64,000 bases of DNA from Emticicia sp965283955 (GCA_965283955.1 CBDIQW010000001.1:1-64000); one strand, 5' to 3'; shown: positions 45,445 through 55,203, counted from the first letter of the stretch. Numbers and translations are program-made. The notes: generated by a model from the letters alone, not told the origin.

Positions 45445-46407
45445 ATGATACTCATATTCACAGAGATTGCCGATGGTGCAATCAAAAAATCATCTCTCGA
45501 AGCTATCTATTATGGCTCAAAAGTAGCCGAAATGATGGGTACCACTGCAACAGCACTTGCCATTGGTAGTGCCGACGCAGCCGAACTGGCAAAAGCAGGT
45601 AACTTTGGGGCATCTAAAGTTTTGCACGCTACTGATGCTAAATTAGCAAATCCAAACAGCATGGCTTATGCAAGTGTTTTAGCAGAAACTGTAAAAAGTA
45701 CAGGAGCGAAAGTAGTTGTTGCTGCAAAATCTTCGTTTGCGGATGCTGTAACGGCTCGTGCCGCAGGTGCATTGAAATCCGCAGTTGTGGGAAATGTAAC
45801 CGAATTACCAAACCTAAGCAATGGTTTCCAAGTTAAAGTCAGTATTTTCACAGGAAAAGCATTTGCTGATGTAAATGTTAACGGTGATGTAAAAATTCTT
45901 GCAATTAAGAAAAATGTAGTTGCTCCCGTAGAAAGCGGAAACAGTGCTACGATAGAAACTATTACACCAGCTCTGGCTGATAATCTTTTTGCGGCAAAAG
46001 TAACCGAAACTATCAAAGCAACTGGCATGATTTCTTTACCAGAAGCTGATTTAGTTGTTTCGGGTGGAAGAGGGATGAAAGGCCCAGATAGCTGGCAACC
46101 ATTGCTCGACTTGGCCGATGCTCTTGGTGCAGCAACTGCTTGCTCAAAACCTGTTTCAGATTTAGACTGGAGACCTCACCACGAACACGTCGGGCAAACA
46201 GGCGTTAAAGTTTCTCCAAATCTCTATATCGCTTGTGGAATTTCGGGAGCAATTCAGCACTTGGCGGGTGTAAACTCTTCAAAAGTATTGGTTGTAATCA
46301 ATAAAGACCCCGAAGCACCATTCTTCAAAGCGGCCGACTACGGTATTGTTGGCGATGTATTTGAAGTTTTGCCAAAATTGACAAAAGCGGTTTTGGCAGG
46401 GAAATAA
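45445..46407 (+). CDS. etfA: Electron transfer flavoprotein alpha subunit
   Basis: 320 residues with N-terminal domain sequence and a C-terminal FAD domain marked by VSGGRGMKGPDSWQPLLDLA, GATACSKPVSDLDWRPH and the EQVGQTGK-like HVGQTGVKVSPNLYIACGIS. The adjoining IQHLAGVNSSKVLVVINKDP is also diagnostic. With etfB it makes the heterodimer. An inverted repeat lies after the stop. Confidence 0.95.
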   Translation: MILIFTEIADGAIKKSSLEAIYYGSKVAEMMGTTATALAIGSADAAELAKAGNFGASKVLHATDAKLANPNSMAYASVLAETVKSTGAKVVVAAKSSFADAVTARAAGALKSAVVGNVTELPNLSNGFQVKVSIFTGKAFADVNVNGDVKILAIKKNVVAPVESGNSATIETITPALADNLFAAKVTETIKATGMISLPEADLVVSGGRGMKGPDSWQPLLDLADALGAATACSKPVSDLDWRPHHEHVGQTGVKVSPNLYIACGISGAIQHLAGVNSSKVLVVINKDPEAPFFKAADYGIVGDVFEVLPKLTKAVLAGK

Positions 46408-46430
46408 ACTTTGAAAATATTCTTGAAACT

Positions 46431-46473
46431 AATTAGCCCAGATTTGGTTTATAAAACTAAGTCTGGGCTAATT
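46431..46473 (+). terminator. Inverted repeat after etfA
   Basis: Perfect 12-base arms 46431-46442 and 46462-46473, 19-base loop. U-run weak. Likely transcript end of etfBA. Confidence 0.65.
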
Positions 46474-46535
46474 GCTTTAGATACAGTTAAACGAAAAACA
46501 CAAATTTTTAGAAGGAATAAAACCCAAGTTTTATT

Positions 46536-46543
46536 TATATTTG
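46536..46543 (+). promoter_or_regulatory. -7 element next to a GTG start
   Basis: TATATTTG lies only 4 bases before the GTG at 46548, so the transcript would start at or within a few bases of the start codon. Confidence 0.5.
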
Positions 46544-46547
46544 CACC

Positions 46548-47144
46548 GTGGAAAAAATAAAACTCGAAATATTAGGACTATCGCCAAGTCAATCTCAGAC
46601 TGGCTCTTTTGCATTGGTACTATCGGAAGAAGGCGGAAGCCGTCGTTTACCGATAATTATTGGTATGTTTGAAGCTCAAGCGATTGCGATTGAGATGGAA
46701 CACATTACACCCAATCGACCAATGACACACGACTTATTCAAGTCTTTTGCTCGTGCATTTGATTTTACGGTCGAAGAAATTATTATCTCTGACCTCAGAG
46801 AAGGTATTTTCTTTGCAAAAATTGTATGTACAGATGGTATTCGACAAAAAACTGTTGATGCTCGCCCATCAGATGCCATTGCTATTGGATTGCGTTTTCA
46901 AGTGCCAATTTATACGACTGGACAAATTTTGAGTGATGCTGGGATTACTACTCACGAAGCTGAACAAGCCGACGAAACAGAAGAGTTAGTAGAATCAGCC
47001 ACCACTCGCCCTCAAAAATCGCCAAAAGATGCTCTTAAAGATTATAGTTTGGAAGAACTAAACAAAATGCTTTCTCTTGCTTTGTCTGAAGAAGAATATG
47101 AAAAGGCAGCAAAAATCAGAGACGAAATAAGTAAACGTAACTAA
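46548..47144 (+). CDS. Bifunctional nuclease family protein (DUF151) with UVR motif
   Basis: 198 residues. The DUF151 (BFN) domain covers about residues 1-130: LEILGLSPSQSQTGSFALVL, RRLPIIIGMFEAQAIAIEME, RPMTHDLFKSFARAF, VDARPSDAIAIGLRF. The C terminus holds a UvrB/C-type UVR motif (EELNKMLSLALSEEEYEKAA). Relatives have RNase/DNase activity; the role here is unproven. The start is GTG 46548, fixed by the conserved N terminus; the promoter lies so close that the mRNA may be leaderless. Confidence 0.88.
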   Translation: MEKIKLEILGLSPSQSQTGSFALVLSEEGGSRRLPIIIGMFEAQAIAIEMEHITPNRPMTHDLFKSFARAFDFTVEEIIISDLREGIFFAKIVCTDGIRQKTVDARPSDAIAIGLRFQVPIYTTGQILSDAGITTHEAEQADETEELVESATTRPQKSPKDALKDYSLEELNKMLSLALSEEEYEKAAKIRDEISKRN

Positions 47145-47169
47145 GATTTTACGCATAAAAAAATAAATG

Positions 47170-47208
47170 AGCGTTGGTTTTCTTCTTGAAAATCAACGCT
47201 TTTGTTTT
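47170..47208 (+). terminator. Terminator of the bifunctional nuclease gene
   Basis: 13-base arms 47170-47182 and 47188-47200 with one G-U and a 5-base loop, followed by a T-rich stretch. Confidence 0.9.
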
Positions 47209-47322
47209 AAAAGTGAGTGCCAATGAATCTTTTTCAACATTGATTTTTGATAAATATCAATTATTTACTATCTTTCAACTATAAACACCTAAACCTTATA
47301 TAAATAGAACATAGTCTTGAGA

Positions 47323-48165
47323 ATGATAAGAATAATTAAAAATTTTCTCCCAATTCCCAACAATGACCCAAATCCATTCTTTAGATATGTGTCATACTTA
47401 GATATATTTGGCATCTTCGAGCGTGACCCTTTTGGCAATTGGCTAATACTAAAACGTTTTATCATCTTAGTTGCAGGACTTCCAACCTATTGGCGTTTGG
47501 CTGTTGCGAATCAATTAAAGGTAGAAGGAGCAGAATACTTAGAAAAACTACCCAATCAAAACGTCTATTTTATATCCAATCATCAAACTTACTTTGCCGA
47601 CGTTATTGCCTTTTATCATATATTTTGTTCAGTAAAATGGGGGTTTCGTAATCGAGTTTTGCCGATTGCTTTATTTGCTCCTCGTGCCAGAACTTTCTAT
47701 GTTGCTGCCAGCGAAACCATGAAAGAAGGCTTAATTCCAAAGATTTTTAGTTTAGCAGGTGCCATTTTGGTTGAACGATCATGGAGAGCCAAAGGTGAAA
47801 ATGTAAAACGAACACTCGACACTTCGGCAGGCGATAATGTAGCCAAAGGCTTAAAATTTGGCTGGGTTGTAAGTTTTCCTCAGGGAACAACCAGCCCCTA
47901 CGCACCTATCCGTAAAGGCACAGCCCACATCATCAAAGATAACAACCCGATTGTTGTACCTGTTGTGATTGATGGTTTTAGACGTGCTTTCAATAAATCA
48001 GGACTCAACTACAAAAAACGTAATACTGAGATAAAAGTAAAGTTTAAGGAGCCTATTTATTTCTCGCCTGATGCTACGGTTGAAGAAATTACGGAAGTCG
48101 TAAAAAACATTATCGAACAAAATATGCCCGAAAGAATTGCTCGTTGGAAAAACGAAGCGGTCTAA
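47323..48165 (+). CDS. plsC: 1-acyl-glycerol-3-phosphate acyltransferase family protein
   Basis: 280 residues. The acyltransferase H(X4)D motif is in SNHQTYFADV; FPQGTTSPY corresponds to the EGTR-like block and IVPVVIDGFRRAF to the next. A hydrophobic segment near residues 40-60 would tie it to the inner membrane. It likely makes phosphatidic acid or a related lipid. Start chosen at ATG 47323; the frame begins with TTG two codons earlier. Specificity is uncertain. Confidence 0.8.
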   Translation: MIRIIKNFLPIPNNDPNPFFRYVSYLDIFGIFERDPFGNWLILKRFIILVAGLPTYWRLAVANQLKVEGAEYLEKLPNQNVYFISNHQTYFADVIAFYHIFCSVKWGFRNRVLPIALFAPRARTFYVAASETMKEGLIPKIFSLAGAILVERSWRAKGENVKRTLDTSAGDNVAKGLKFGWVVSFPQGTTSPYAPIRKGTAHIIKDNNPIVVPVVIDGFRRAFNKSGLNYKKRNTEIKVKFKEPIYFSPDATVEEITEVVKNIIEQNMPERIARWKNEAV

Positions 48166-48223
48166 GATTTGCTATTCTTCTGTTAAAAATCATTAAATTC
48201 TGCGTATTTTATACAACATCCTT

Positions 48224-48231
48224 TATCTTTG
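48224..48231 (+). promoter_or_regulatory. -7 element of ftsX
   Basis: TATCTTTG, 29 bases upstream of the ftsX start; a clear -33 TTTG is not evident. Confidence 0.45.
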
Positions 48232-48260
48232 CAGAGGATTTATCATTGAGCTAAACAAAA

Positions 48261-49142
48261 ATGCAGAAAAAAAACAGAAAATTAGGTAGTTATCCGAGTA
48301 TGCTCATCATTTTAAGCCTAACAGCAGCTTTATTTTTGGTAGCATTTAGTGGATGGATAGCCCTAACTTCCAAGCAACTGGTTTTATATATTAAGCAAAA
48401 TATTGAGGTTCAAGTTTATTTAGATAAATCGCTTACACAAATTCAGAAAGACTCGGTTAGAAATCTGATTGCACAAAAAAATTATGTGGCTTATTCAGAT
48501 AATGTTCCACAAATAAAATTTATATCAAAAGAAAGTACCGCCGAAAAAGTGCTGAAAGAAACTAACGAAGATTTTCGTTCAATTTTGGGAGAAAACCCTT
48601 ACCGAGATGCTTTTAGTCTAAAATTAAAAGAGGAGTACTTTAAGGAAGAAGAACTGGCAAAAATTAAAGCCGATTTAGAAAATGTTCCGGGAATTTTTGA
48701 GGCTGACTATGCCAAAGACTTTGTAGATAGCATCAACAAAAACGCAAATAAAGCTTACCTTATCATTGCTTCGATTGTTGTTTTGCTTTTGATAGCCATA
48801 GTTTTGCTCATTAATAATACAATTAGATTGGCTCTTTATTCGCAGAGATTTATTATCAGAAGTATGCAATTAGTAGGTGCAACTGATTGGTTTATCCAAA
48901 AGCCATTCATTGGAAGAGGGATTTTACAAGGTCTTATCGCTGGTGTAATCGCCTCTGGTTTACTGGTAATCGTTGAGCAAATTGCAATTCGTGAAATTGA
49001 AAACTTAGGCATCTTACAAAACTTTACGAAGCTTTCAATTCTTTGCGGATTTGTAATTTTATTGGGGGTCTTGATTGGTGTGCTAAGTACTTTCCAGTCG
49101 ATGTACCGTTATTTACGCACCGATTTAGAAGATTTATATTGA
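48261..49142 (+). CDS. ftsX: Cell division protein FtsX
   Basis: 293 residues with four membrane helices (about 22-40, 170-190, 220-240, 260-282) and a large outer loop after the first. FtsX with ATPase FtsE activates cell wall hydrolases at the division site. Marks: LGSYPSMLIILSLTAALFLV, IEVQVYLDKSLT and MQLVGATDWFIQKPFIGRGI. ftsE is not adjacent. First gene of the ftsX-DUF3098-uppP-truB-ribF block. Confidence 0.92.
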   Translation: MQKKNRKLGSYPSMLIILSLTAALFLVAFSGWIALTSKQLVLYIKQNIEVQVYLDKSLTQIQKDSVRNLIAQKNYVAYSDNVPQIKFISKESTAEKVLKETNEDFRSILGENPYRDAFSLKLKEEYFKEEELAKIKADLENVPGIFEADYAKDFVDSINKNANKAYLIIASIVVLLLIAIVLLINNTIRLALYSQRFIIRSMQLVGATDWFIQKPFIGRGILQGLIAGVIASGLLVIVEQIAIREIENLGILQNFTKLSILCGFVILLGVLIGVLSTFQSMYRYLRTDLEDLY

Positions 49143-49216
49143 GCAGTTTACTGTCAATAGTTAGCGTCAATAGCAATTCAAAAGATATTAATCAAAAAAA
49201 TAAAGAATTTTATATA

Positions 49217-49456
49217 ATGAAAAATACAACAGACAACATCGCAAACGAGAAAACTGGCAATCAAAATGCTCTTCCGTTTAGCAAAAGTAACTTTACACTC
49301 ATGATTATCGGTATTGTGCTTATTTTTGCAGGATTCTTTATCATGACACTCGACAAAGAAGAGTTTGGCTTCGGATTTTTAGGAATAACCCTCGAGTCCG
49401 CTATCGCATTTATAGGTTTTATTTTTCAGTTTTATACCATTTTCAAGAAAAAATAA
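49217..49456 (+). CDS. DUF3098 small membrane protein
   Basis: 79 residues from ATG 49217. Two membrane helices (FTLMIIGIVLIFAGFFIMTL, then ITLESAIAFIGFIFQFYTIF). DUF3098 is regularly found between ftsX and uppP in Bacteroidetes, as here, suggesting a cell-envelope role that is not known. The frame is open further upstream, but that part overlaps ftsX and is not family sequence. Confidence 0.85.
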   Translation: MKNTTDNIANEKTGNQNALPFSKSNFTLMIIGIVLIFAGFFIMTLDKEEFGFGFLGITLESAIAFIGFIFQFYTIFKKK

Positions 49457-49576
49457 ATTTTCGTCGAAAATATATCTCATTAAAAAACTGATAGTCAAAA
49501 AGTTACATTGTTTCATTGACGATGAACTATTTACTATCAGTTTTCGTATTACTTACCTCTTTAATTATTACAATCC

Positions 49577-50360
49577 ATGAATTTTATCGAAGCAATTATC
49601 CTTGCTATCATCGAAGGTATTACTGAGTACTTACCAATCAGTTCAACAGGACACATGATTATTGGCTCATCGTTAATGGGCATCAGTGAACTTGATTTTA
49701 CAAAGGTTTTTGAAGTAAACATACAATTCGGTGCAATAACTCCAGGCTCTGATGAACAGCAGAAGTCTCAATATATTTTTCTGTTGAAGCACACCAAACC
49801 ATAACAATCCTGCTGCAATTATTGGTTTTTTTAAAATCCCTGATATCATCCATTAACTCGAAAGTGTAGCCGTAGTGGCAATAATGTTAGTTTTAGGTGG
49901 AATTATTTTAGTTTTTATTGATAAATATTTTGAAAAGAAAGCTACAAAAGAAAATATTACTTACATAGATGCAGTAAAAATTGGTCTTTTTCAGTGTATC
50001 GCTATGATTCCTGGTGTTTCTCGTTCGGCAGCAAGTATTATTGGTGGAATGTTTCAAGGACTTTCACGCAAAGACTCGGCCGAATTTTCATTTTTCCTGG
50101 CAGTTCCTACCATGTTTGCAGCTTCAGGTTATAAACTTTTGAAAGCATTTAAAGCAGGAACTTTGACATTTTCGACCAATGAATTACAGCTATTGGCCAT
50201 CGGAAATATCGTGGCTTTCATTGTAGCAATGGCCGCTATCAAGTTTTTTATTAGTTATTTACAAAAATATGGTTTTAAAGTTTTTGGCTACTACCGCATT
50301 GTGGTTGGCTTAATCATTTTAGGACTTTTGGCCGCTGGCTATGATTTAAAAGTGATTTAG
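49577..50360 (+). pseudogene. uppP: Undecaprenyl-diphosphatase (UppP/BacA), internally disrupted
   Basis: Two parts of one gene. 49577-49735 encodes the normal N terminus with EGITEYLPISSTGHMI; 49859-50360 encodes the C-terminal part with IPGVSRSAASIIGG, both key motifs of UppP. Between them about 120 bases do not read properly. After IQFGAI the sequence leaves family sequence and stops at 49802; a stretch reading PAAIIGFFKIPDII in another frame ends at TAA 49854-49856, just before LESVAVVAIM. The middle is also about ten codons too short. This is more than a run-length error: either real decay or a locally bad assembly. UppP recycles undecaprenyl phosphate for wall synthesis. Confidence 0.75.
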
Positions 50361-50417
50361 TCTATAGACCACTGAGGGAAGTAAATTCTCGCATTTCTAT
50401 ATTTAATTTTAGTTTCG

Positions 50418-51113
50418 ATGGATGAAAGAAATGAGGTAATTTTGATTGATAAACCTTTGAAATGGACATCTTTTGATGTTGTGAATAAGGTTCGTTGGGC
50501 AGGGAAATATAAAAAAGTGGGGCATGCTGGTACACTCGATCCTTTGGCAACTGGTTTGTTGATTTTGTGTACAGGAAAAATGACCAAGCAAATTGATACT
50601 TTTCAGGCACAAGAAAAAGAATATACAGGTACTTTAGAACTGGGGAAAACAACTCCTTCGGTTGATTTAGAAACCGAATTTGATGCTGAATATCCCACCA
50701 ATCATATTACTCAAGAAGCTATTAATCAAGTGGTTAGTCAGCTTTCTGGTGTAATTGAGCAAATCCCTCCTGCACATTCTGCGATAAAAATCAATGGAAA
50801 AAGAGCCTACGAATCAGCTCGAAAAGGCGAAGAAGTTGTCATAAAATCTCGACAAGTAGAAATAAAAGAATTTGACATTGATACGACTAATTTTCCCGAA
50901 ATTTCGTTCAGAATTGTTTGCTCAAAAGGTACGTACATTAGAAGTTTAGTAAGAGATTTTGGGAAATTACTTGATTCGGGGGCATATATGAGCTCGTTAC
51001 GTAGAACACGAATTGGAGAATTTAAGATTGAAAACTCGCTTACAATTGAGCAGTTTTTAGAAACTGTACCCGAAAGACTTAGTAAACTTGAAAATTTGAA
51101 CAATCAGTTGTGA
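50418..51113 (+). CDS. truB: tRNA pseudouridine(55) synthase
   Basis: 231 residues. TruB converts U55 in tRNA T-loops. The catalytic Asp is in GHAGTLDPLATGLL; other marks are LIDKPLKWTSFDVVN, QIPPAHSAIKINGKRAYE and CSKGTYIRSLVRDFG. Overlaps ribF by 4 bases. Confidence 0.95.
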   Translation: MDERNEVILIDKPLKWTSFDVVNKVRWAGKYKKVGHAGTLDPLATGLLILCTGKMTKQIDTFQAQEKEYTGTLELGKTTPSVDLETEFDAEYPTNHITQEAINQVVSQLSGVIEQIPPAHSAIKINGKRAYESARKGEEVVIKSRQVEIKEFDIDTTNFPEISFRIVCSKGTYIRSLVRDFGKLLDSGAYMSSLRRTRIGEFKIENSLTIEQFLETVPERLSKLENLNNQL

Positions 51114-52045
51114 AAGTATATTATAATTTATCAGACTTTGATGCTCTTAAAAATGCCGTAGTTACGAGCGGTACTTTTGATGGCGTGCATTTGGGGCATC
51201 AAAAAATTCTTCAAATTTTAAGAGAAACGGCTCAGAAAACTGGCGGAGAATCGGTTGTGCTAACTTTTTGGCCACATCCGAGAGTTGTGGTTTCCAAAGA
51301 TAGTCAGGATCTAAAACTCCTTTCTACAATTGACGAGAAAATAGAACTACTCGAGAAGCAAGGAGTTGATCACCTTCTCGTGATTCCGTTTACTCGTGAA
51401 TTTTCAGAATTAAGTTCAGAAGAATATGTAAAAGATATTCTTTTGAAACAAATCGGAACAAAAAAATTGGTAATAGGCTATGACCACCGATTTGGACGAA
51501 ACCGTGAAGGTGGCTTTGATTACTTAAAGGCAAACTCTGAGTTATTTGGCATTGAGATAGAAGAAATTCCTCGTCAAGAAATCGAAAACCTGACGATTAG
51601 CTCTACTAAGATTCGTCAGTCGCTTATGATTGGTGAGGTTAATTCTGCCAATGACTTGCTGGGAAGAAAATACAGTTTTACAGGAATTGTAGTAAAAGGC
51701 CGACAGCTCGGCCGAACGATTGGTTTCCCAACGGCTAATGTTCAAGTTTCTCAGTTCTACAAACTCATTCCTGCTAATGGTGTTTATGCGGTGAGAACGT
51801 TCTTCAGAAATCAATGGCACAATGGCATGATGAACATCGGTACACGCCCAACAGTTGATGGTGTAGGTCGCACGCAAGAAGTTAATGTTTTTGATTTTGA
51901 TGATGACATTTATGGTGAAACTGTGACTGTCGAAATCATAGATTACATCAGACCAGAACAAAAATTTAATGGATTAGATGAGTTAAAAGCTCAAATATTA
52001 GCCGATAAAACAAAATCTAAATCAATTTTAAACATTCTTAAATAA
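51110..52045 (+). CDS. ribF: Bifunctional riboflavin kinase/FAD synthetase
   Basis: 311 residues; N-terminal FMN adenylyltransferase domain (GTFDGVHLGHQKIL, IGYDHRFGRNREGGF) and C-terminal riboflavin kinase domain (GRTIGFPTANVQV, NIGTRPTVDG). It makes FMN and then FAD. The start is GTG 51110, overlapping the truB stop (GTGA). Confidence 0.95.
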   Translation: MKVYYNLSDFDALKNAVVTSGTFDGVHLGHQKILQILRETAQKTGGESVVLTFWPHPRVVVSKDSQDLKLLSTIDEKIELLEKQGVDHLLVIPFTREFSELSSEEYVKDILLKQIGTKKLVIGYDHRFGRNREGGFDYLKANSELFGIEIEEIPRQEIENLTISSTKIRQSLMIGEVNSANDLLGRKYSFTGIVVKGRQLGRTIGFPTANVQVSQFYKLIPANGVYAVRTFFRNQWHNGMMNIGTRPTVDGVGRTQEVNVFDFDDDIYGETVTVEIIDYIRPEQKFNGLDELKAQILADKTKSKSILNILK

Positions 52046-52080
52046 ACGTCCAGATTGGATGTTCCTACGTAAAAAAATTA

Positions 52081-52314
52081 ATGACATTATTTGTAGAAAT
52101 CGTTGGCTGGATCGGTTCGGTGCTAATTGTAGGCTCATACTTTTTGAATATACAAGGCAAACTCGACTCGAAAGACAGCAAATATATTTGGGCAAATTTA
52201 TTGGGCGGGATCTGCTTTATTATCAATACTTACGCCCACCACGCTTACCCTTCGGTGGCGGTCAACATTGTTTGGGTAATCATTGCTCTTGCCGCCATTT
52301 TCAGAAAGAAATAA
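52081..52314 (+). CDS. CBU_0592-type small membrane protein
   Basis: 77 residues with three hydrophobic helices (EIVGWIGSVLIVGSYFLN, WANLLGGICFIINTYAH, VAVNIVWVIIALAAIF). This matches the small CBU_0592 family membrane proteins. Function unknown. A strong terminator follows. Confidence 0.75.
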   Translation: MTLFVEIVGWIGSVLIVGSYFLNIQGKLDSKDSKYIWANLLGGICFIINTYAHHAYPSVAVNIVWVIIALAAIFRKK

Positions 52315-52320
52315 AACAAA

Positions 52321-52346
52321 AAAGCCACCCAAAAGGTGGTTTTTTG
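52321..52346 (+). terminator. Terminator after the CBU_0592-type gene
   Basis: Stem formed by aaagccacc (52321-52329) and ggtggtttt (52335-52343), 5-base loop, T-run. The rest of the gap to 52694 holds tandem ttctgag repeats and no supported gene. Confidence 0.85.
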
Positions 52347-52575
52347 TCAACTGCTTTGTACTTATTTTCCATGAAATAATCTTAAAAATATTTTCAAAGT
52401 CAATATTAGCTTTCGATTAAATCTTAGAAAATATGATGCAATGACTGTACCAGCAGTAAACAAAAATTATTTGGAGGTAACAAAGCGAAAAACTTTTTTT
52501 TGAATTGTATTTAAACAAGAAAGATGAGCGTTTGCCCACCCTTCTACAATAATTATACCAGTTAAAAGTGCTGAA

Positions 52576-52596
52576 TTCTGAGTTCTGAGTTCTGAG
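52576..52596. repeat. Tandem heptamer repeat
   Basis: Three copies of ttctgag in a row, in the 348-base gap between the CBU_0592-type gene and pheA. No ORF here is convincing. Confidence 0.7.
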
Positions 52597-52694
52597 TTTT
52601 TTATACTCATAGAAGTCAATAAACTTCAAACCGTTGAAAAAGGTCATTCTTAACTTAGAATTCAAAACCGCACGGGCGGCCCAGTCAGAACTCT

Positions 52695-53768
52695 CTAAGC
52701 GTTTCTTACATAACTTCCCAACCACTTAATTGAGTTCTTATATTTCTTGAAAACCTTCTCAACATTATCATCTTGAAAGAATCCTTCTAATTCGATAAAA
52801 AACCAAAAATTAAAATCTTCATCGCCTTTATACGGTCGGCTCTCAATTTTGGTTAAGTTAATGCCTGCCTTTTTGAAATCTTGCAAGAAACCAGCCAGAA
52901 TACCTGGCTTATCGGTATCTGGAAGGCGAGCGATGATTGTAGTTTTATCGTTCTCGCTTTTGGCATTTACAAAGTTTTTAGCCAAAATATAGAAACGTGT
53001 ACGATTCTGACTATTATCTTCGATATTATTAAACAAAACTGGCAAAGCAAACAATTTAGCGGCAATTTCAGAACAAATAGCGGCACTTTCTGGGTCTTCG
53101 GCAGCCAATTTTGCTGCTTTTGACGTTGATTCAACCTGAATTTCTTCGGGGTGAGTTTGTTCAAAATATTTATTCAAAAATCCTCTACACTGACGAAAAG
53201 CAATATCTTTTGAATAAATACGCTTGATTTTTGAAGGATTTTCGGCTTCCGTTGCCAATGCAAAATGCACAGGAATTTTTAATTCTGCCGCAACATTCAC
53301 ATTCATTTCATTCAATAAATCAACAGTTTCGTACACGATACCCTCTTGATTGTTTTCGATAGGAATAACACCAAATTTTGCTCTGCCAGTATCTACTGCC
53401 TCAAAAACCGATTTGATAGTAGGTAAAGTCATGTACTCACTCATAGCACCGAAGCGGCTCTCGGCAGCTTGGTGCGTAAAACTACCTTCGGGGCCAAGAT
53501 AGGCAACTCTTTCGGGCAATTCGATATTACGGGCAGCCGCAAAAATTTCCAAATAAATAGCTTCGATGGCTTCTTTGTTAAGCTGGCCATCGTTTTGAGC
53601 ATTCATACGGTCGAGAATTTGCTTTTCACGCTCTGGTCGGTAGATAATTGCTTTGGTCGAACGCTTGATTTCTCCTACTTTATGTACGAGTTTCATTCGT
53701 TGATTGAGCAGTACGAGCAGTTGGTCGTCAATTTTATCAATATCTTTTCTAACTTCGTCGAGAGTCAC
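52695..53768 (-). CDS. pheA: Chorismate mutase/prephenate dehydratase
   Basis: 357 residues. Chorismate mutase type II domain at 1-85 (KIDDQLLVLLNQRMKLVHKV), prephenate dehydratase about 90-265 with YLGPEGSFTHQAA, GVIPIENNQEGIVYETVDLL and NRTRFYIL (catalytic Thr-Arg-Phe), and a C-terminal ACT domain with ESRPYKGDEDFNFWFFIE for phenylalanine feedback. It makes phenylpyruvate for phenylalanine. Confidence 0.96.
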   Translation of the reverse strand: MTLDEVRKDIDKIDDQLLVLLNQRMKLVHKVGEIKRSTKAIIYRPEREKQILDRMNAQNDGQLNKEAIEAIYLEIFAAARNIELPERVAYLGPEGSFTHQAAESRFGAMSEYMTLPTIKSVFEAVDTGRAKFGVIPIENNQEGIVYETVDLLNEMNVNVAAELKIPVHFALATEAENPSKIKRIYSKDIAFRQCRGFLNKYFEQTHPEEIQVESTSKAAKLAAEDPESAAICSEIAAKLFALPVLFNNIEDNSQNRTRFYILAKNFVNAKSENDKTTIIARLPDTDKPGILAGFLQDFKKAGINLTKIESRPYKGDEDFNFWFFIELEGFFQDDNVEKVFKKYKNSIKWLGSYVRNA

Positions 53769-53883
53769 TTTAATAAGAGGTTGGTTTTACAAAATTTTCT
53801 ATTCCGACAAAGTTAGTTAAAAACGATTAATTTTATTTCATTGGCTCTTAGCAATTCTTATGCTTGATAAAAATTAGAAATAT

Positions 53884-53919
53884 TTTGAAGAATTTCTTCG
53901 TATTTTAGTTTTACATTTG
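53884..53919 (+). promoter_or_regulatory. Promoter of the ATPase-HNH unit
   Basis: TTTG 53884-53887 and TACATTTG 53912-53919, spacer 24 (slightly long). It ends 22 bases before the ATPase start. Confidence 0.5.
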
Positions 53920-53941
53920 GATAGCAAAATGAATCTGATTT

Positions 53942-55202
53942 ATGCAAGAAGTAGAAAAACTGTATTTTTTTGATACAAAGAAGAAAAAAGTAATGCCATA
54001 CGCTCTTTTGAGCTTGGAGGTGGAGAATTTTAGAGGTATTAAGCATTTGAAAATTGACGGAATTCCTGCCGATACCAAATGGATTTTCTTGACTGGTGAA
54101 AATGGATTTGGAAAAACTTCTATTTTGCAGCAAATAGCCTATGTAATTCTGAATAATTCAGCAGTTTATATTGGATTTGAAAAAGAATTTATTTTCAAAA
54201 CTATAATTATTCAAGATGTAATTCCATATCTTAAAGGTAAATCAAAATACTGGTGGGGAAATACAAAACCTTACTATCCATTCTTTGAAATTACTAAATT
54301 AAGTTTTGATTATGATAATGATTTTATAACTCTTAATCCTCCTCATTTCTTCGTAAAAACAATGTCACCATTCTTTTTGTCCTGCTACGGTTCTTCTCGA
54401 CTTGATGTTACAGCAGCAGCAAATGATGATGCTCTTAATCAACAAAACCCTTTAGATAATATTTTTGGGAAGCCTAATAGTTTTTTACTAAATATAAATC
54501 ACACTCTTAAGGAGGCTTATGCATATAATAGAGATAGATTTGAGCAAATTTTAGAATTTTTCAAGGCAATTTTACCAAATCTTGCTGATATAAAGGTTGA
54601 GGTAAATAACGGAGAACCAGAAGTTGTCTATTTAGAGCAAGACGAAACTGGGCATGGATATAACCCAATAAATTTCAGTCAACTGGCAGCGGGATATAGA
54701 AATATCTTGGCAATGTTTGGCGATATGATTATTCGTTTACAAAAATTACAACCCGAAGTTAAATCTATTAGCGATTTAAAAGGGATTGTGATTATTGATG
54801 AAATTGAACTTCATTTACACCCAAAATACCAAAAATGGCTTCCGAGTAAACTCTCAGAATTATTCCCAAATATTCAATTTATTGTTTCAACTCATAGCCC
54901 AATTCCGCTTTTGGGAGGCTCCAAGAGAGTCGGTTTTTCTGAAGGTTAATCGTAATGAAGAACAAGGTATAACAGTGGAGCGAATAGATATTGATATAAC
55001 AGGTCTGAACCCAAATATGGTATTAACCTCTCCAGTATTTGGCTTTGATGATATTTTTTCCAGTTCTAAAGATAAAAATACGGTCATTAGAAAAGAAGAT
55101 GTTTATAATGATGCTCTTTTTTACAAAAAATTAGACGAACGTTTAGATGAACACATCGGCAGCGAAAGAGAACAAGAACTGATGAAACTAATGCAGAAGT
55201 AA
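53942..55202 (+). CDS. Septu-like ATPase (PtuA-type), frame break
   Basis: About 420 residues with one base removed. N-terminal LEVENFRGIKHLKIDG and Walker A GENGFGKTS (52-60) mark an SMC/OLD-like AAA ATPase. A signature-type NFSQLAAGYRNILAMFGDM and Walker B with D-loop GIVIIDEIELHLHPKYQ (about 281-297) follow, then the H-loop STHSP. Near 54917 an extra G splits the frame: the first reads LLGGSKRVGFSEG and stops, the other continues APRESVFLKVNRNEEQG with a C-terminal segment including FGFDDIF. The HNH gene starts 1 base after the stop. Together they match the two-gene layout of Septu. ATG 53993 is an alternative start. Confidence 0.72.
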
Positions 55203-55203
55203 A

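Noticed and set aside
45666..46028. 120-residue minus-strand ORF
   Set aside because: Antisense shadow of etfA, explained by the codon use of Ala/Val-rich sequence.
52417..52725. 102-residue minus-strand ORF after pheA
   Set aside because: It overlaps tandem heptamers, has low-complexity content and no promoter or family features.
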